The position numbers and the translations under genes were made by a program. Shown here piece after piece: positions 8,104-17,444 of a stretch of 64,000 nucleotides of DNA. The stretch spans positions 1 through 64,000 of the forward strand of contig CAKQQU010000001.1 of the NCBI GenBank assembly GCA_934271085.1, written 5' to 3'. The first letter of the stretch is position 1, and every line of letters begins with the position of its first letter. This DNA comes from an uncultured Bacillota bacterium (GTDB lineage Bacteria; Bacillota; Dehalobacteriia; UBA4068). Below the pieces are notes generated by a model that had not been told where the DNA came from, searched no databases, and saw only the letters and a list, made by a program, of their open reading frames with translations.

Positions 8104-9168
8104 TTATTCTGCTTTCAGTCTGGCGGCCTGATCGCTGGTGATCAGTGCGTCGATGATCTCATCCAGTTCTCCCTGGAGTATGGCTTCCAGTTTATAAAGA
8201 GTCAGACCTATGCGGTGATCGGTGACCCGGCGTTCCGGAAAATTGTAGGTGCGTATACGTTCAGAGCGGTCGCCGCTGCCCACCATGCTTTTGCGGGCTG
8301 CCGCTTCTTCTCCGGCAGCTTCCTCCTGCATTTTTTCCAGCACCCTGGCCCGGAGTACGCGCATACCTTTGGCTTTGTTTTTTATCTGGGATTTTTCATC
8401 CTGGCAGCTTACAACTATGCCTGTGGGTATATGGGTGATGCGCACGGCGCTTTGGGTGGTATTGACGCACTGGCCGCCGGGTCCGGTGGCGCAGAACAGG
8501 TCGATACGGATATCATTGGGGTTGATCTCCACTTCTACTTCTTCGGCCTCCGGCAGTACGGCTACAGTAGCGGCGCTGGTATGGATACGGCCGGAGCTTT
8601 CGGTGCTGGGTACCCTCTGTACCCGATGAACGCCGCTTTCGAATTTCAGACGGGAATAAGCGCCCTTTCCTTCTATAAGGATAACGCCTTCCTTGATACC
8701 GCCTATATCTGTCTCGCTGAGATTCATTATCTCGGTCTTCCAGTTATGCTTTTCGGCATAATGCAGATACATCTTGTACAGATCGTCCGCAAAAAGGGCT
8801 GCTTCCTCGCCGCCAGTGCCTGCCCTTATTTCCAGAATGACATTCTTGTTATCATTGGGGTCTTTGGGCAGCAGCAGTACTTTCATTTCCTGGGTCAGCC
8901 GCTCCATTTTTTCTTTGTTTTCTTCTATCTCCATCTCAGCCAGCTCGGCCATTTCCGGATCGCCTTTATCTGCCAGGATAGCTTCGGCATCTTTAACAGC
9001 GGCTTCTGCGGCCAGATATTCCCGGTATGCCATTACTACATCTTCTATTTCGGCACGGGCTTTTACATGCTTTTGCCATTCGCTTTGTCTGGATATTATA
9101 TCAGGATCAGATACCATTTCAGTTAAACGGTCAAATTTTTCATTTAAAGCTGCTAATTTTTCTATCAT
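8104..9168 (-). CDS. prfA: Peptide chain release factor 1
   Basis: 354 residues, the normal RF1 length. RF1 releases the peptide at UAA and UAG codons. The stop-codon-reading PxT motif is present (VPSTESSGR), as is the catalytic GGQ ([17 protein letters not shown]), the site methylated by PrmC. The N-terminal coiled-coil domain spans about 1-100. AAAGGAG lies nine bases before the ATG. It sits in the DUF1385-prfA-prmC-tsaC string. RF2 is encoded separately at 44193-45291. Confidence 0.97.
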   Translation of the reverse strand: MIEKLAALNEKFDRLTEMVSDPDIISRQSEWQKHVKARAEIEDVVMAYREYLAAEAAVKDAEAILADKGDPEMAELAEMEIEENKEKMERLTQEMKVLLLPKDPNDNKNVILEIRAGTGGEEAALFADDLYKMYLHYAEKHNWKTEIMNLSETDIGGIKEGVILIEGKGAYSRLKFESGVHRVQRVPSTESSGRIHTSAATVAVLPEAEEVEVEINPNDIRIDLFCATGPGGQCVNTTQSAVRITHIPTGIVVSCQDEKSQIKNKAKGMRVLRARVLEKMQEEAAGEEAAARKSMVGSGDRSERIRTYNFPERRVTDHRIGLTLYKLEAILQGELDEIIDALITSDQAARLKAE

Positions 9169-9219
9169 TTAAAGTTTCTCCTTTGATTTTAATGGGCAGG
9201 GACAACAGAAAAGGAGAAG

Positions 9220-10203
9220 CTATCGATGTTCGTCGCCGGAGGAATCAGTCTGGTTTTTATCTTCCCTGATATCCGCTGATCCGGGGTTTTTCACGGCAGC
9301 GGCAGCGTCCAGTTGTTCTTTACCGGCATAGCCTGCCTCATTGGGCTCGAATCCGGGTACGGAGCTAAGGGCTGCTATAGCCACTGCCAGTTGCTGCTGA
9401 TCCGGTTCTCTGGTGGTCAGCCGCTGCAATGCCAGGCCGGGAGCGACCAGAGCGTGGCAGAAACGGCTTTTGGGAAAATAGAGGGGCAGACGGAACAGTT
9501 CATAGGAAATGCCTGCTATTACCGGCAGCAGAGCTATTTTGATAAGGATGCGGTAGATAGCGGTAGTTTGCCCGATAAAAGTAAAGATAATTATCATCAG
9601 TATCAGCGCCATCATAATAAAGCTGGTGCCGCAGCGGGTATGGATACGGGAGTAGTTGCTGACTGTTTCCGGATCAAGATGCGCCCCGGCTTCATAAGCA
9701 TTGATGGTTTTATGCTCTGCGCCGTGATAGGCAAAAAGCCTGCGTATATCCTCCATTTTTGATATGAGGACGATATATGCGATAAAAATGCCTACCCGCA
9801 GTAAGCCTTCGATAAGGCTGCGGCCAAAATCTCCCACATATGGATGAAGCCAGCTGGCTGCAAATACCGGTATGGCTATAAAAATAACTACTGCGATAAT
9901 AAAGGCACTGACGATAGCGCCGATGATACCGCCTGTGGAAAGCTTTTCATCCTCGCTTTCGCCGCATTGGGCTGCGGACCAGGTAAGATCCTGTACGCCG
10001 CTGACCATGGAACTGGCAAAAGACACTATGCCCCGCAAAAAGGGAAAGCGGAAAGCCGGATGCCTTTTGATAAAGGAAGGCTTTTCATCGATCTTATAGA
10101 CTAAACGGCCGTCTTCATTGCGTACTGCTATAGCCTTGCCCTTGGGCCCGGCCATCATTACTCCTTCGATAACAGCCTGCCCGCCATAAGAGGGTCTTGT
10201 CAT
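9220..10203 (-). CDS. DUF1385 (YqhQ-like) membrane protein
   Basis: 327 residues. The N-terminal GGQAVIEGVMMAGP and the central FAYHGAEHKTINAYEAG are hallmarks of DUF1385, a conserved Firmicute membrane family of unknown function almost always found upstream of prfA or prmC. About four membrane segments are visible (about 95-115, 130-155, 195-220 and 220-245). Residues 255-327 are a polar tail rich in Q, D and A that probably lies in the cytosol. The His-rich AEHK motif looks like a metal or catalytic site, but no activity is established. It heads the translation-termination operon, which suggests only shared regulation. Confidence 0.88.
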   Translation of the reverse strand: MTRPSYGGQAVIEGVMMAGPKGKAIAVRNEDGRLVYKIDEKPSFIKRHPAFRFPFLRGIVSFASSMVSGVQDLTWSAAQCGESEDEKLSTGGIIGAIVSAFIIAVVIFIAIPVFAASWLHPYVGDFGRSLIEGLLRVGIFIAYIVLISKMEDIRRLFAYHGAEHKTINAYEAGAHLDPETVSNYSRIHTRCGTSFIMMALILMIIIFTFIGQTTAIYRILIKIALLPVIAGISYELFRLPLYFPKSRFCHALVAPGLALQRLTTREPDQQQLAVAIAALSSVPGFEPNEAGYAGKEQLDAAAAVKNPGSADIREDKNQTDSSGDEHR

Positions 10204-10257
10204 ATTTGTTTCCTTTCGTAATTTTATATAATTAGCTTATTAGTAACAGCGATAAAC

Positions 10258-10276
10258 GATAACTATAAATGTTATC
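10258..10276. promoter_or_regulatory. Dyad between the divergent DUF1385 and mazF genes
   Basis: GATAAC and GTTATC form a perfect 6-bp inverted repeat with a 7-base AT spacer, in the AT-rich divergent region. A possible operator; nothing shows what binds it. No antitoxin-sized reading frame lies here. Confidence 0.3.
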
Positions 10277-10376
10277 AATATATTATATCATTCAAAAAGT
10301 TGTTGCGCAATATGTATAAAAGCTGTTAGCCGGGGGAATATTCAGGTTATGAAGTAAATATCAAAGAGGTGTTGAT

Positions 10377-10718
10377 ATGGTTTCCCGCGGCGAGATCTAT
10401 TTTGCGGAGCTGAACCCGGTGCAAGGCTCTGAGCAGGGAGGAGTCAGACCGGTGCTGATAATCCAGAATGATATCGGCAATACCTATAGTCCCACCACCA
10501 TTATTTTGGCCATTACATCACAACTGAATAAGGCGCGGCTTCCTACCCATGTGGAGCTTTCCGCAGGGGAGAGCGGGCTGAAAAAAGATTCGGTGATTTT
10601 GGCTGAACAGATGCGCACCATTGATAAAAGCCGGCTGCGGCAAAAGGTAGCGCAGCTTAACCGGCCTACCATGCAGCGCATAGAAAACGCGGTGGCTGTC
10701 AGCATCGGACTCACTTGA
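10377..10718 (+). CDS. mazF: MazF/EndoA-type mRNA interferase
   Basis: 113-residue PemK/MazF-fold toxin that cleaves single-stranded RNA at short sequences. It closely resembles the Bacillus EndoA (NdoA) type: SRGEIYFAELNPVQGSEQGG, RPVLIIQNDIGN, the PTTIILAITSQ strand, and the catalytic region DSVILAEQMRTIDKSRL. Length is normal. GAGGTG precedes the ATG. The usual antitoxin gene directly upstream (MazE or NdoAI type) is missing: the upstream neighbour is the divergent DUF1385 gene and no small frame lies between. A terminator follows at once, so this is a single-gene unit. Confidence 0.92.
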   Translation: MVSRGEIYFAELNPVQGSEQGGVRPVLIIQNDIGNTYSPTTIILAITSQLNKARLPTHVELSAGESGLKKDSVILAEQMRTIDKSRLRQKVAQLNRPTMQRIENAVAVSIGLT

Positions 10719-10745
10719 CGGATTTATTCAGATAGGTTTATATCC

Positions 10746-10778
10746 AGGGTATCCTGCATTTTTAGGATACCCTTTTTA
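10746..10778 (+). terminator. Rho-independent terminator of mazF
   Basis: 10-bp perfect stem (AGGGTATCCT and complement) with an 8-base loop, followed by TTTTTATA. Confidence 0.9.
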
Positions 10779-11072
10779 TATACATTTGCCGAGGTTTGCT
10801 ATACATACTTTAATATGATATGATATCAGCAAACAGGCAAAACATAATATCTTTGCCTGTATTGGCATCTGCCGGGCGGAGTTGACTGGATAAAATTTAA
10901 GATCATTCACGGTCAGCACAGGCAAATTGCGATTATTTGGCGGCGCCGCGAAGCCGGCAGGCATATATGCGTCCGGACAGTCCGTACAAAGATAATGCCG
11001 TTTGTATCCTGCAGGATGCCCGATTCAGTTTGCAGATAAATCTCCCTTTGTGGAATAATACAGGAGGAAAAT
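10779..11072. other. Intergenic region with one dyad, no gene seen
   Basis: About 290 bases between the mazF terminator and the YbaK gene. It holds a perfect 9-bp inverted repeat (ACAGGCAAA and TTTGCCTGT at 10833-10860, 10-base loop) without a T tract, and a GC-rich stretch near 10935-10965. I find no convincing reading frame with a ribosome site. Confidence 0.5.
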
Positions 11073-11543
11073 ATGGCCATCGAAAAGGTGAAAGAGTATT
11101 TTAAAAAATATGGTATGGAAGACAGAATACAGGAATTTTCCGTATCCAGCGCTACTGTGGAGCTGGCCGCCGAAGCATTGCACTGCCAGCCCTGCCGCAT
11201 AGCCAAAACGCTTTCTTTTATGGTGGACGGAAAACCGATTTTGATAGTTGCCGCCGGCGATACTAAAATAGATAATCAAAAATACAAGGCTCAGTTTTCC
11301 ACCAAGGCTAAAATGCTTACGCCTGATGAAGCCGTGGAGCTGATCGGTCACTCTGTGGGCGGCGTTTGCCCCTTTGCAATAAACCAAGGGGTCAGCGTAT
11401 ACCTGGATGATTCTTTGAAACGGTTTGATACAGTTTTTCCCGCTTGCGGCAGCAGCAACAGCGCTATTGAACTGACTGTTGATGAGCTTGAAAAATATGC
11501 TACCTATACTTCCTGGGTGGATGTTTGCAAGGGCTGGGAATAG
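11073..11543 (+). CDS. YbaK/EbsC-family aminoacyl-tRNA deacylase
   Basis: 156 residues, the usual size of stand-alone YbaK/ProX-like editing domains, which hydrolyse wrongly charged tRNA (for example Cys-tRNA-Pro or Ala-tRNA-Pro). Visible are the N-terminal YFKKYGMEDRIQEF, the CRIAKTLSFMVDGKPILIVAAGD strand region with the conserved K after A, and the GHSVGGVCPFAI loop typical of the family. AGGAGG lies at ideal spacing before the ATG. It is a single gene followed by a strong terminator. The exact tRNA substrate is unknown. Confidence 0.9.
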   Translation: MAIEKVKEYFKKYGMEDRIQEFSVSSATVELAAEALHCQPCRIAKTLSFMVDGKPILIVAAGDTKIDNQKYKAQFSTKAKMLTPDEAVELIGHSVGGVCPFAINQGVSVYLDDSLKRFDTVFPACGSSNSAIELTVDELEKYATYTSWVDVCKGWE

Positions 11544-11583
11544 ATTTCCCTGAAAATAACATCAAAAAGCGATACTGGAATAA

Positions 11584-11617
11584 AAATATCCCCCCGTCAA
11601 AAGACGGGGGGATATTT
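11584..11617. terminator. Bidirectional rho-independent terminator
   Basis: Near-perfect 15-bp stem (AAATATCCCCCCGTC and complement) with an AAAA loop, AT-flanked on both sides. It separates the YbaK gene from the convergent secreted-protein gene. Confidence 0.92.
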
Positions 11618-11655
11618 TATTATTACTGCATTAATGTTTGCCGGGTCTTTGGGGT

Positions 11656-14013
11656 TTACTGACCGGCAGTGTAGCTGTTGGCAGTATTCAGGGTAATGGT
11701 GTTGGTAGCGCTGCTGTAGGTCAGGCCGATATCCAGAACAGCGCAGAGCTGCCGCAGGTTGACAAAGTTGTTGCGGTTGATATTGTAGGCAACAGGATAA
11801 ATGGATGCATTGTCAAGATAGAAAGACTGGGCAGATATCTGAGGATTGGCAAGCTTAATGGCAGTATTTTCGCTGCCGTCCATGGAGGTGTAAGCAGTGC
11901 GGCTGGCCAGATAGGCTGCGTTGGTGGAAGTGTTGAAGCTGATGTTTATCTGTTTGGAGGAGCCATTCAGCAGATAAGCGATATCACGCAGTTTGATGAA
12001 GTTATTGCCATTGATATTTACGGCATACAGATCTTTGGAGGTGCCGTTCAGAATAACTTTCTGGCTGGATACCTGATATTTGGTAGCAGCAGGCTGACGG
12101 TACACGGACAGGCAGTAGGTCTTGATGGAGCTGCCGCTGGTTACCATGACTTTGATCTCATTCAGACCCTCTTTCAGGGAAATACCGCTGCTGGTCTTTC
12201 CGCTGTTTACAGCCTGGTAAGCGCCGCTGTTGGCGAATACGGAAATGTTTGCGCCTTCAGCCCCGTAAGGAGTTACATAAATAGTATTCACACTGTTGCT
12301 GACATTGGCGATGTAGTTAAGGGTATTGGCGGAAAAAGCGGGGGATACGGATATTGAGCCCATATTTGTAGTAAAGCTCAGTCCGGTAAGAGCCACGGAA
12401 CCAACGTTGATGGAGATGGTATAAGTCTTGGTGGTCTCGCAGTCTTCTGCCATTACTACTACCTTAACGGTGTTGACGCCGTTTTTCAGATCAGAAACCT
12501 CCAGGGTCTTGCTGAATATCTCGCCGTTGTAAACCATTGTAGCATTCTTTTCAGCAGACATGGTCAGTCTTACGGATTTGGTACCGGTGGGAACATTGAT
12601 GCTGTAATTATAGGTGGTTGCGGAGAATTCAGGACTGATCTCGGCAGTGGTTTTGTGATTGGCGCCGTATTTGGCGCTGAGGGATTTCAAATTAGCCTTG
12701 CTGCTGGCATCCTTATCAGCATAATAAACCTTGATGACATATTCGGAAGAATCTGTGCCATCGGTAACTTTGATAACAAATGTTTCATCGTCTCCGTCGG
12801 AAACAGAACCGACTTTGACGTCTTTGTTTCTGGTAAGGTTGGTGCTGCCTGCTTTGGCGGTAATACCCTTGCCGTAATCAGCCTCAAAGAATACGTCTAT
12901 TCCCCTTTTGAAATCGCTGTCGTAGGGAACAAACACAGAGTATTCAAAAGTTTTGTCATTGAATTTGCTGGGATACATGGTGTATTTCAGATCATCTTTG
13001 AGACTGCCTACGGTAATTTCCAGATCGTCCAGGAGTACAGGCTCAGCTTCTTCCAGATAAACGGTGAAGCTGATCTCTTTATCCTTGTCGCCGTTCATTG
13101 CCGAGATGGTAACGTCAAAATCAAAGCTTTTGCCATTGGGAGTATCGATAAATCTAACGTCAAAGCCTTTGTCGGTGCTTTTAACATCAATATAGTCTTT
13201 ATCAGATTTGGCTATATCAAAATCGATCTCGCCAATATAAGTCATTTCAAGATGGAGCGCAGCCCCTTTTTTGCTGGCATAGGGATAGTTTACGGTGTAA
13301 TTCCCGTGTTTGCCGGGAGTCAGTTTTACATTATTCAGGTAAAGATTGCCGCAATAGGCTACATCGTAGATCTTGTTTACGACAACAGTATAAGTTTCGG
13401 GGGTATCCCCGTTTTCGGGATATACCTTGATGGTTATTTCATTGCCGCTTACATAACCGCTGCTGTCAGCGCCCACTACTTCCACTGTGGCATTCTGGGA
13501 ATCGCTGGCCGGTTTGATGTCAAGTTTGATCTTAGCGGTATCTTCATCTACATAAGCCTGATATTTGCCGCCGGTTTTGGTCAGGGCAGCCTTGTCATAA
13601 CCGGCAGTGCGGCCTTCCTTATCCACTGCGTCGGTGACCTTGATGCTGCTGATATTGGCTTTGCTTTCACCGATCAGGAAGTTGATTTTGAAAGCTTTGG
13701 ACTCTTCGTTTGCTTCCTCACTATCTCCCTTGGTGTATTTGACAGTGAATGTGACTGTGTATTTGCCAGCCTCGGAGAAAGAAACAGCATCATCTTTGAT
13801 GGTAGCGCCGGAAGCAGTGGTGTTGATAATTTTTACACCTTCCGCTGCGGTGGCTTGGACTGAGAGGCCATCATTAACATCTGCGTAAACATTGCTGTCG
13901 TTGTTGACAGTCTTGTTGCCGATCTTTAATGTCACATCGTCAGCAGCCATAGCGACAGAGGTAAAAGCGAATACCATTACCACTGCCATTAAAACAACTA
14001 GAAATTTTTTCAT
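11656..14013 (-). CDS. Large secreted protein with cadherin-like beta-sandwich and copper-amine-oxidase-like domains
   Basis: 785 residues from the ATG at 14013, which has AAGGAGG before it. A clear signal peptide (MKKFLVVLMAVVMVFAFTS, cleavage after AMA) leads to export. The middle (about 90-640) consists of several beta-sandwich units with the recurring pattern Y-x-V/I-x-V-x3-Y and repeated phrases such as LKSLSAKYGA and ALTGLSFTTNMGSISVSPAF; these match cadherin-like beta-sandwich (DUF4073/Cadherin-like) domains. The C-terminus (about 655-780) carries a copper-amine-oxidase-like stalk domain with NNFIKLRDIAYLLNG and NNFVNLRQLCAVLDIG. No LPxTG or SLH anchor is seen, so attachment may be through the stalk domain. 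Likely a structural or adhesive wall protein; no enzyme motif. Confidence 0.82.
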   Translation of the reverse strand: MKKFLVVLMAVVMVFAFTSVAMAADDVTLKIGNKTVNNDSNVYADVNDGLSVQATAAEGVKIINTTASGATIKDDAVSFSEAGKYTVTFTVKYTKGDSEEANEESKAFKINFLIGESKANISSIKVTDAVDKEGRTAGYDKAALTKTGGKYQAYVDEDTAKIKLDIKPASDSQNATVEVVGADSSGYVSGNEITIKVYPENGDTPETYTVVVNKIYDVAYCGNLYLNNVKLTPGKHGNYTVNYPYASKKGAALHLEMTYIGEIDFDIAKSDKDYIDVKSTDKGFDVRFIDTPNGKSFDFDVTISAMNGDKDKEISFTVYLEEAEPVLLDDLEITVGSLKDDLKYTMYPSKFNDKTFEYSVFVPYDSDFKRGIDVFFEADYGKGITAKAGSTNLTRNKDVKVGSVSDGDDETFVIKVTDGTDSSEYVIKVYYADKDASSKANLKSLSAKYGANHKTTAEISPEFSATTYNYSINVPTGTKSVRLTMSAEKNATMVYNGEIFSKTLEVSDLKNGVNTVKVVVMAEDCETTKTYTISINVGSVALTGLSFTTNMGSISVSPAFSANTLNYIANVSNSVNTIYVTPYGAEGANISVFANSGAYQAVNSGKTSSGISLKEGLNEIKVMVTSGSSIKTYCLSVYRQPAATKYQVSSQKVILNGTSKDLYAVNINGNNFIKLRDIAYLLNGSSKQINISFNTSTNAAYLASRTAYTSMDGSENTAIKLANPQISAQSFYLDNASIYPVAYNINRNNFVNLRQLCAVLDIGLTYSSATNTITLNTANSYTAGQ

Positions 14014-14078
14014 CTGGTAAACCTCCTTATTATTTATATATTTATTTAAAAACAAATAACAATATATGTATCCCTTTA

Positions 14079-14663
14079 CTACTGGGCTGCAGCTGCGCTG
14101 TCAGCGGCTTCTCCTATCGTGGCAGCTTCCATCAAAGCGGTAAGCGCCGCGATCAGGTCGTCCTTGGTGGCGTTGGTCAGTATGGATACAGAATAGGTAA
14201 CATCGGCGGTTTCGTCATAGGCATCGATAACGCCTATATTCTGGGCGCTGTACAGAGCCTGGCTGTCCGGATTGGGATAGCGCACATAAGCGGAAACGCC
14301 TTTCACATCCACAGTTTCATTGTTGTCAAAAGTGCTGGTGACCTCGCTCATGTTCTCCTGATGGCCTTTGGCGATACGGCCGATAGCCTGGTTTTCGCCT
14401 ACCATGAATTCTACCTGAGCCTGGATATCATTGATAATGGCGTAGCGGGTCGCGGAATATTCTTCCGGCATGGCTATAGCTATTCCCAATGTATCTTTGA
14501 TCTCCTGAGCGTCTTCAATAAGCGTCTCGCTGATAGGAGCTTCGGGATCTGCGGCCTTATCGGGGTCGTCAGTGTTTCCTTGATCGTTGGCCGGTTCATT
14601 GCCGCAGGCGGCAAAGATCATAGTCAGACCCAAAACGAGAACCAGTAACAAAGATTTTTTCAT
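14079..14663 (-). CDS. Small lipoprotein of unknown function
   Basis: 194 residues from the ATG at 14663 (AGGAGGT before it). The signal peptide ends in a lipobox (MIFAACGN), so the protein is probably lipid-anchored outside the membrane. An Asp/Pro-rich linker (about 24-50) precedes a globular part with SATRYAIINDIQAQVEFMVG and VSAYVRYPNPDSQALY, which resembles small DUF4367/DUF4252-type sensor domains but I cannot assign it. The gene starts about 190 bases after the end of sppA and ends 65 bases before the cadherin-like gene start, so the two may be co-expressed. Confidence 0.75.
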   Translation of the reverse strand: MKKSLLLVLVLGLTMIFAACGNEPANDQGNTDDPDKAADPEAPISETLIEDAQEIKDTLGIAIAMPEEYSATRYAIINDIQAQVEFMVGENQAIGRIAKGHQENMSEVTSTFDNNETVDVKGVSAYVRYPNPDSQALYSAQNIGVIDAYDETADVTYSVSILTNATKDDLIAALTALMEAATIGEAADSAAAAQ

Positions 14664-14855
14664 AAGTTTACCTCCTGGCATAAGCCAAATCTCTGTACTT
14701 TAGAGTATAGCAAAAAATCCAGATAATTAAAAGCACTGTAAAATAAATTAAAACAAAATTAAGATATTTCACTATCTATATAAATAAATACAATCCCAGG
14801 ACGTAAAAGTCTTCGTTACCCCGTATGACTTTTAGGTGAAATTTTTATTTCCTGG

Positions 14856-15944
14856 TTAAAACCCACCGCCGTATATAGCCAGCGGACCGTAATTATAACA
14901 GTACTGCAAAAGGCTGTTGATATCGTTTCCGTCGTATTCCAGATATTGCAGCCAGCCCAGGTCGTCCCAGATGCTGCCGGCGTCTTCCGGCAAATAATCC
15001 ACCAGGGGATAGTCGTCGCCAAGATAATCCATAAGATCGCCCACAGCTTCTTCAAAGGTGCCTACTTCGTCTATCAAACCGTTGTTAAGGGCCTGGGTAG
15101 CTGTATACACACGCCCGTCCGCCAATGGTATAAGCTCTTCTTTGTCAATGGGACGGTGTTCCACTATCCAGTCCAGAAAATAACCGTAATACTCATCTAT
15201 CATGGACTGGAAAATAGCGCGTGTGCTGTCTTTCATGGGTTCCAGATAACTGCCCATTGATTTTTGCTCGCCGCTGCTGATAGTATTGACCTTGATCCCG
15301 TAACGATCCAATAATACGCTGACATCCAGCAAGCTGCCATAGGTAACGCCGATACTGCCGGTAGTGCAGAAGCGGTGGGCATAAATGCGATTGGCGGTAC
15401 TGGCTATCCAGTAACCTGCAGAAGCCATGGTATTATGCCCATAGGCATATACCGGACGTTGGGTAAGCTGTTTGTATTCATCTATTTTCCGGGAAAGCTC
15501 ATCGCAGGCCAATACCTCCCCGCCGGGAGTATCCAGATATATCATCAGCGCCGCATTGTTTTCGTCCCAAATCAGGCTGTCAATGGCATCCAGCAAAAAT
15601 TGATGGTCATATTCACCGTTGTAGGTGCTGCTGATAGTGCCCTCCACATAAATACAGGCAACCGAAGGCTCTCCGGCAAAAGCAGGGGCAGGACCTTTGT
15701 CCCTGCCGGCCAGCACAGAGCATCCTACCACAATAAAGATCAGCACTACAGCGGCTGCTGTTATCCAGGGCCATAGCTTTCTTTTCTTTTTTTGCGGATA
15801 ATAAGGGTGCTGGTAATAGCTGCCGTAATATGGCTGCCCTTTCTGCTGGAAAGAGTTTGTTTCCTGTATATTTTTTGTATGATCGTTTATCTGAGTGTTG
15901 GCATCATTAGTTTTTTCATTGCACAGATTGCTGTTTTGTTCCAT
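14856..15944 (-). CDS. sppA: Signal peptide peptidase SppA (S49 family)
   Basis: 362 residues. A Gln/Asn/Tyr-rich cytosolic N-terminus (about 1-60), one membrane segment (WITAAAVVLIFIVVGCSVL) and an extracytoplasmic S49 peptidase domain. The nucleophile serine lies in NTMASAGYWIAST and the general-base lysine in SGEQKSMGSYLEP; LDTPGGEVLACDELSRKI is the conserved oxyanion-side motif. These enzymes degrade signal peptides left in the membrane after secretion. I take the ATG at 15944 because GAAGG precedes it; a frame starting at 15965 lacks a ribosome site. It lies 30 bases after trkH and may be read from the same transcript. Confidence 0.9.
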   Translation of the reverse strand: MEQNSNLCNEKTNDANTQINDHTKNIQETNSFQQKGQPYYGSYYQHPYYPQKKKRKLWPWITAAAVVLIFIVVGCSVLAGRDKGPAPAFAGEPSVACIYVEGTISSTYNGEYDHQFLLDAIDSLIWDENNAALMIYLDTPGGEVLACDELSRKIDEYKQLTQRPVYAYGHNTMASAGYWIASTANRIYAHRFCTTGSIGVTYGSLLDVSVLLDRYGIKVNTISSGEQKSMGSYLEPMKDSTRAIFQSMIDEYYGYFLDWIVEHRPIDKEELIPLADGRVYTATQALNNGLIDEVGTFEEAVGDLMDYLGDDYPLVDYLPEDAGSIWDDLGWLQYLEYDGNDINSLLQYCYNYGPLAIYGGGF

Positions 15945-15974
15945 ATAATACCTTCTTTCTCGCAATTTGCAGTC

Positions 15975-17444
15975 TTATTTTTTCCAGATGCCGGGAGCGA
16001 AGAGCACCAGCACAGTATAAAGTTCCAGGCGGCCGACCAGCATCAGGAAAGACAGTATCCATTTGGCTGCGGCAGAAACTTCCGCAAAGGAACCGGCAGG
16101 GCCTACGCTGCCGGTAGCCGGACCGACATTGCCCAGGGCTGACATTGCTCCGGTCAAAGCCTCCAGCCAGTCTATTCCCGCCAGGGTCAGCAGCAACCCG
16201 CCGATAATGGCCAGGCAAATATAAAGGAAGAAAAATGTTATCATGCGGCAGCTGACATCGCCGCTGACCAGCTTATTATTATAATATACCCGGCGGACGG
16301 CGTTTGGCCGGTATACCTTGGTGAATTCTGCGCATAGGGATTTCAGGGCTACCAGCCAGCGGCTCATCTTGATCGAGCCTGCGGTGGAACCGGAGCAGCC
16401 TCCTGCCAGCATCAGAGCAACCAGGATGAAGCGGGCAAAGTGCGGCCACAGATCAAAATCCGTAGCCACCAGCCCTGTAGTCGTAACGATGCTGGCCGTA
16501 TGGAAAAGCCCCTGGCGCAGGGAATATGCGAATCCCTCCTGGACGTAGTAACCGGAGTGATGCAAAGATAAAGCAATCAGCACAGAGGATACTGCGATAA
16601 CTGCCAGATACATACGCAATTCCTGGTTTTTGAAAAAGCCGCCGGCCCGTCTGCGTACTATCATCATATATATAAGCCCGTAGTTGATGCCGGCGATTAT
16701 CATGAATACGGCGGTAACCCATTCCAGATAAGCGCTGTTAAATGCAGCAATACTAAGGGTCTTGGTGGAAAAACCGCCGGTAGCTGCTATGGACATACTG
16801 TGATTGACGGCATCGAAAAAGCTCATGCCGCCTCCCAGCAAAAAGAGCATACAAAGCAGGGTTATGCCTGTATAGACGAAAAAAATATCCAGGGCATTGT
16901 CTTCTATGCGGGGAGTTACCCGCTGAGTAAGATTGCCGCCGCTGTATTCCGCCTTAAAGATCACTACTCCCTCGCCCCGGTCATCGCCTCGCTGAATAAG
17001 GGTTACAAAGATCAGCACTATACCGGCGCCGCCCAGCCAGTGACTGAGAGAGCGCCACAGCAGTATGCCATGGGGTTGGCTTTCCACCTGCGCCAGAGCA
17101 GACGCACCGGTGGTGGTAAAGCCGGACATGCTTTCAAAAAAGCAGGAAGCGAAATCGGGGAAGCTACCGTAAAAAAGAAAGGGCAGCGCGCCAAAAAAGG
17201 CGGCGGAAAGCCAGACTAAGGTGGCAAAAAGAAAACTGTCCCGCCGGCGCATGGTCTGACGGCGATGGCGCCTGTTAGCCAGTACCAGCAGCACACCGCA
17301 AACCAGGCAAATGATAATTGAGATGCCAAAGGCCGCAGTATCTCCGTCCTTATAGATCAGGGAACAGGCCAGGGGCAGTATCATAGCCAGACCCAGTACT
17401 ACTATGATCCGACCGATCAGGAAAAAGATTCTTCCGATCCTCAT
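15975..17444 (-). CDS. trkH: Potassium uptake protein TrkH/KtrB
   Basis: 489-residue membrane protein of the TrkH/KtrB superfamily, which moves K+ through four pore loops. Selectivity-loop remnants are visible: SMSGFTTTGAS, SIAATGGFSTKT, TASIVTTTGLV and GAMSALGNVGPATGSVG. About ten membrane helices occur along the chain, and the length fits TrkH. The gene shares one base with trkA (TAATG), so translation is coupled and the channel and its regulatory ring should be made together. Confidence 0.94.
   Translation of the reverse strand: MRIGRIFFLIGRIIVVLGLAMILPLACSLIYKDGDTAAFGISIIICLVCGVLLVLANRRHRRQTMRRRDSFLFATLVWLSAAFFGALPFLFYGSFPDFASCFFESMSGFTTTGASALAQVESQPHGILLWRSLSHWLGGAGIVLIFVTLIQRGDDRGEGVVIFKAEYSGGNLTQRVTPRIEDNALDIFFVYTGITLLCMLFLLGGGMSFFDAVNHSMSIAATGGFSTKTLSIAAFNSAYLEWVTAVFMIIAGINYGLIYMMIVRRRAGGFFKNQELRMYLAVIAVSSVLIALSLHHSGYYVQEGFAYSLRQGLFHTASIVTTTGLVATDFDLWPHFARFILVALMLAGGCSGSTAGSIKMSRWLVALKSLCAEFTKVYRPNAVRRVYYNNKLVSGDVSCRMITFFFLYICLAIIGGLLLTLAGIDWLEALTGAMSALGNVGPATGSVGPAGSFAEVSAAAKWILSFLMLVGRLELYTVLVLFAPGIWKK

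Noticed and set aside
12655..13863. 402-codon plus-strand frame opposite the cadherin-like gene
   Set aside because: Shadow of the large secreted protein, whose signal peptide, ribosome site and domain pattern are clear.
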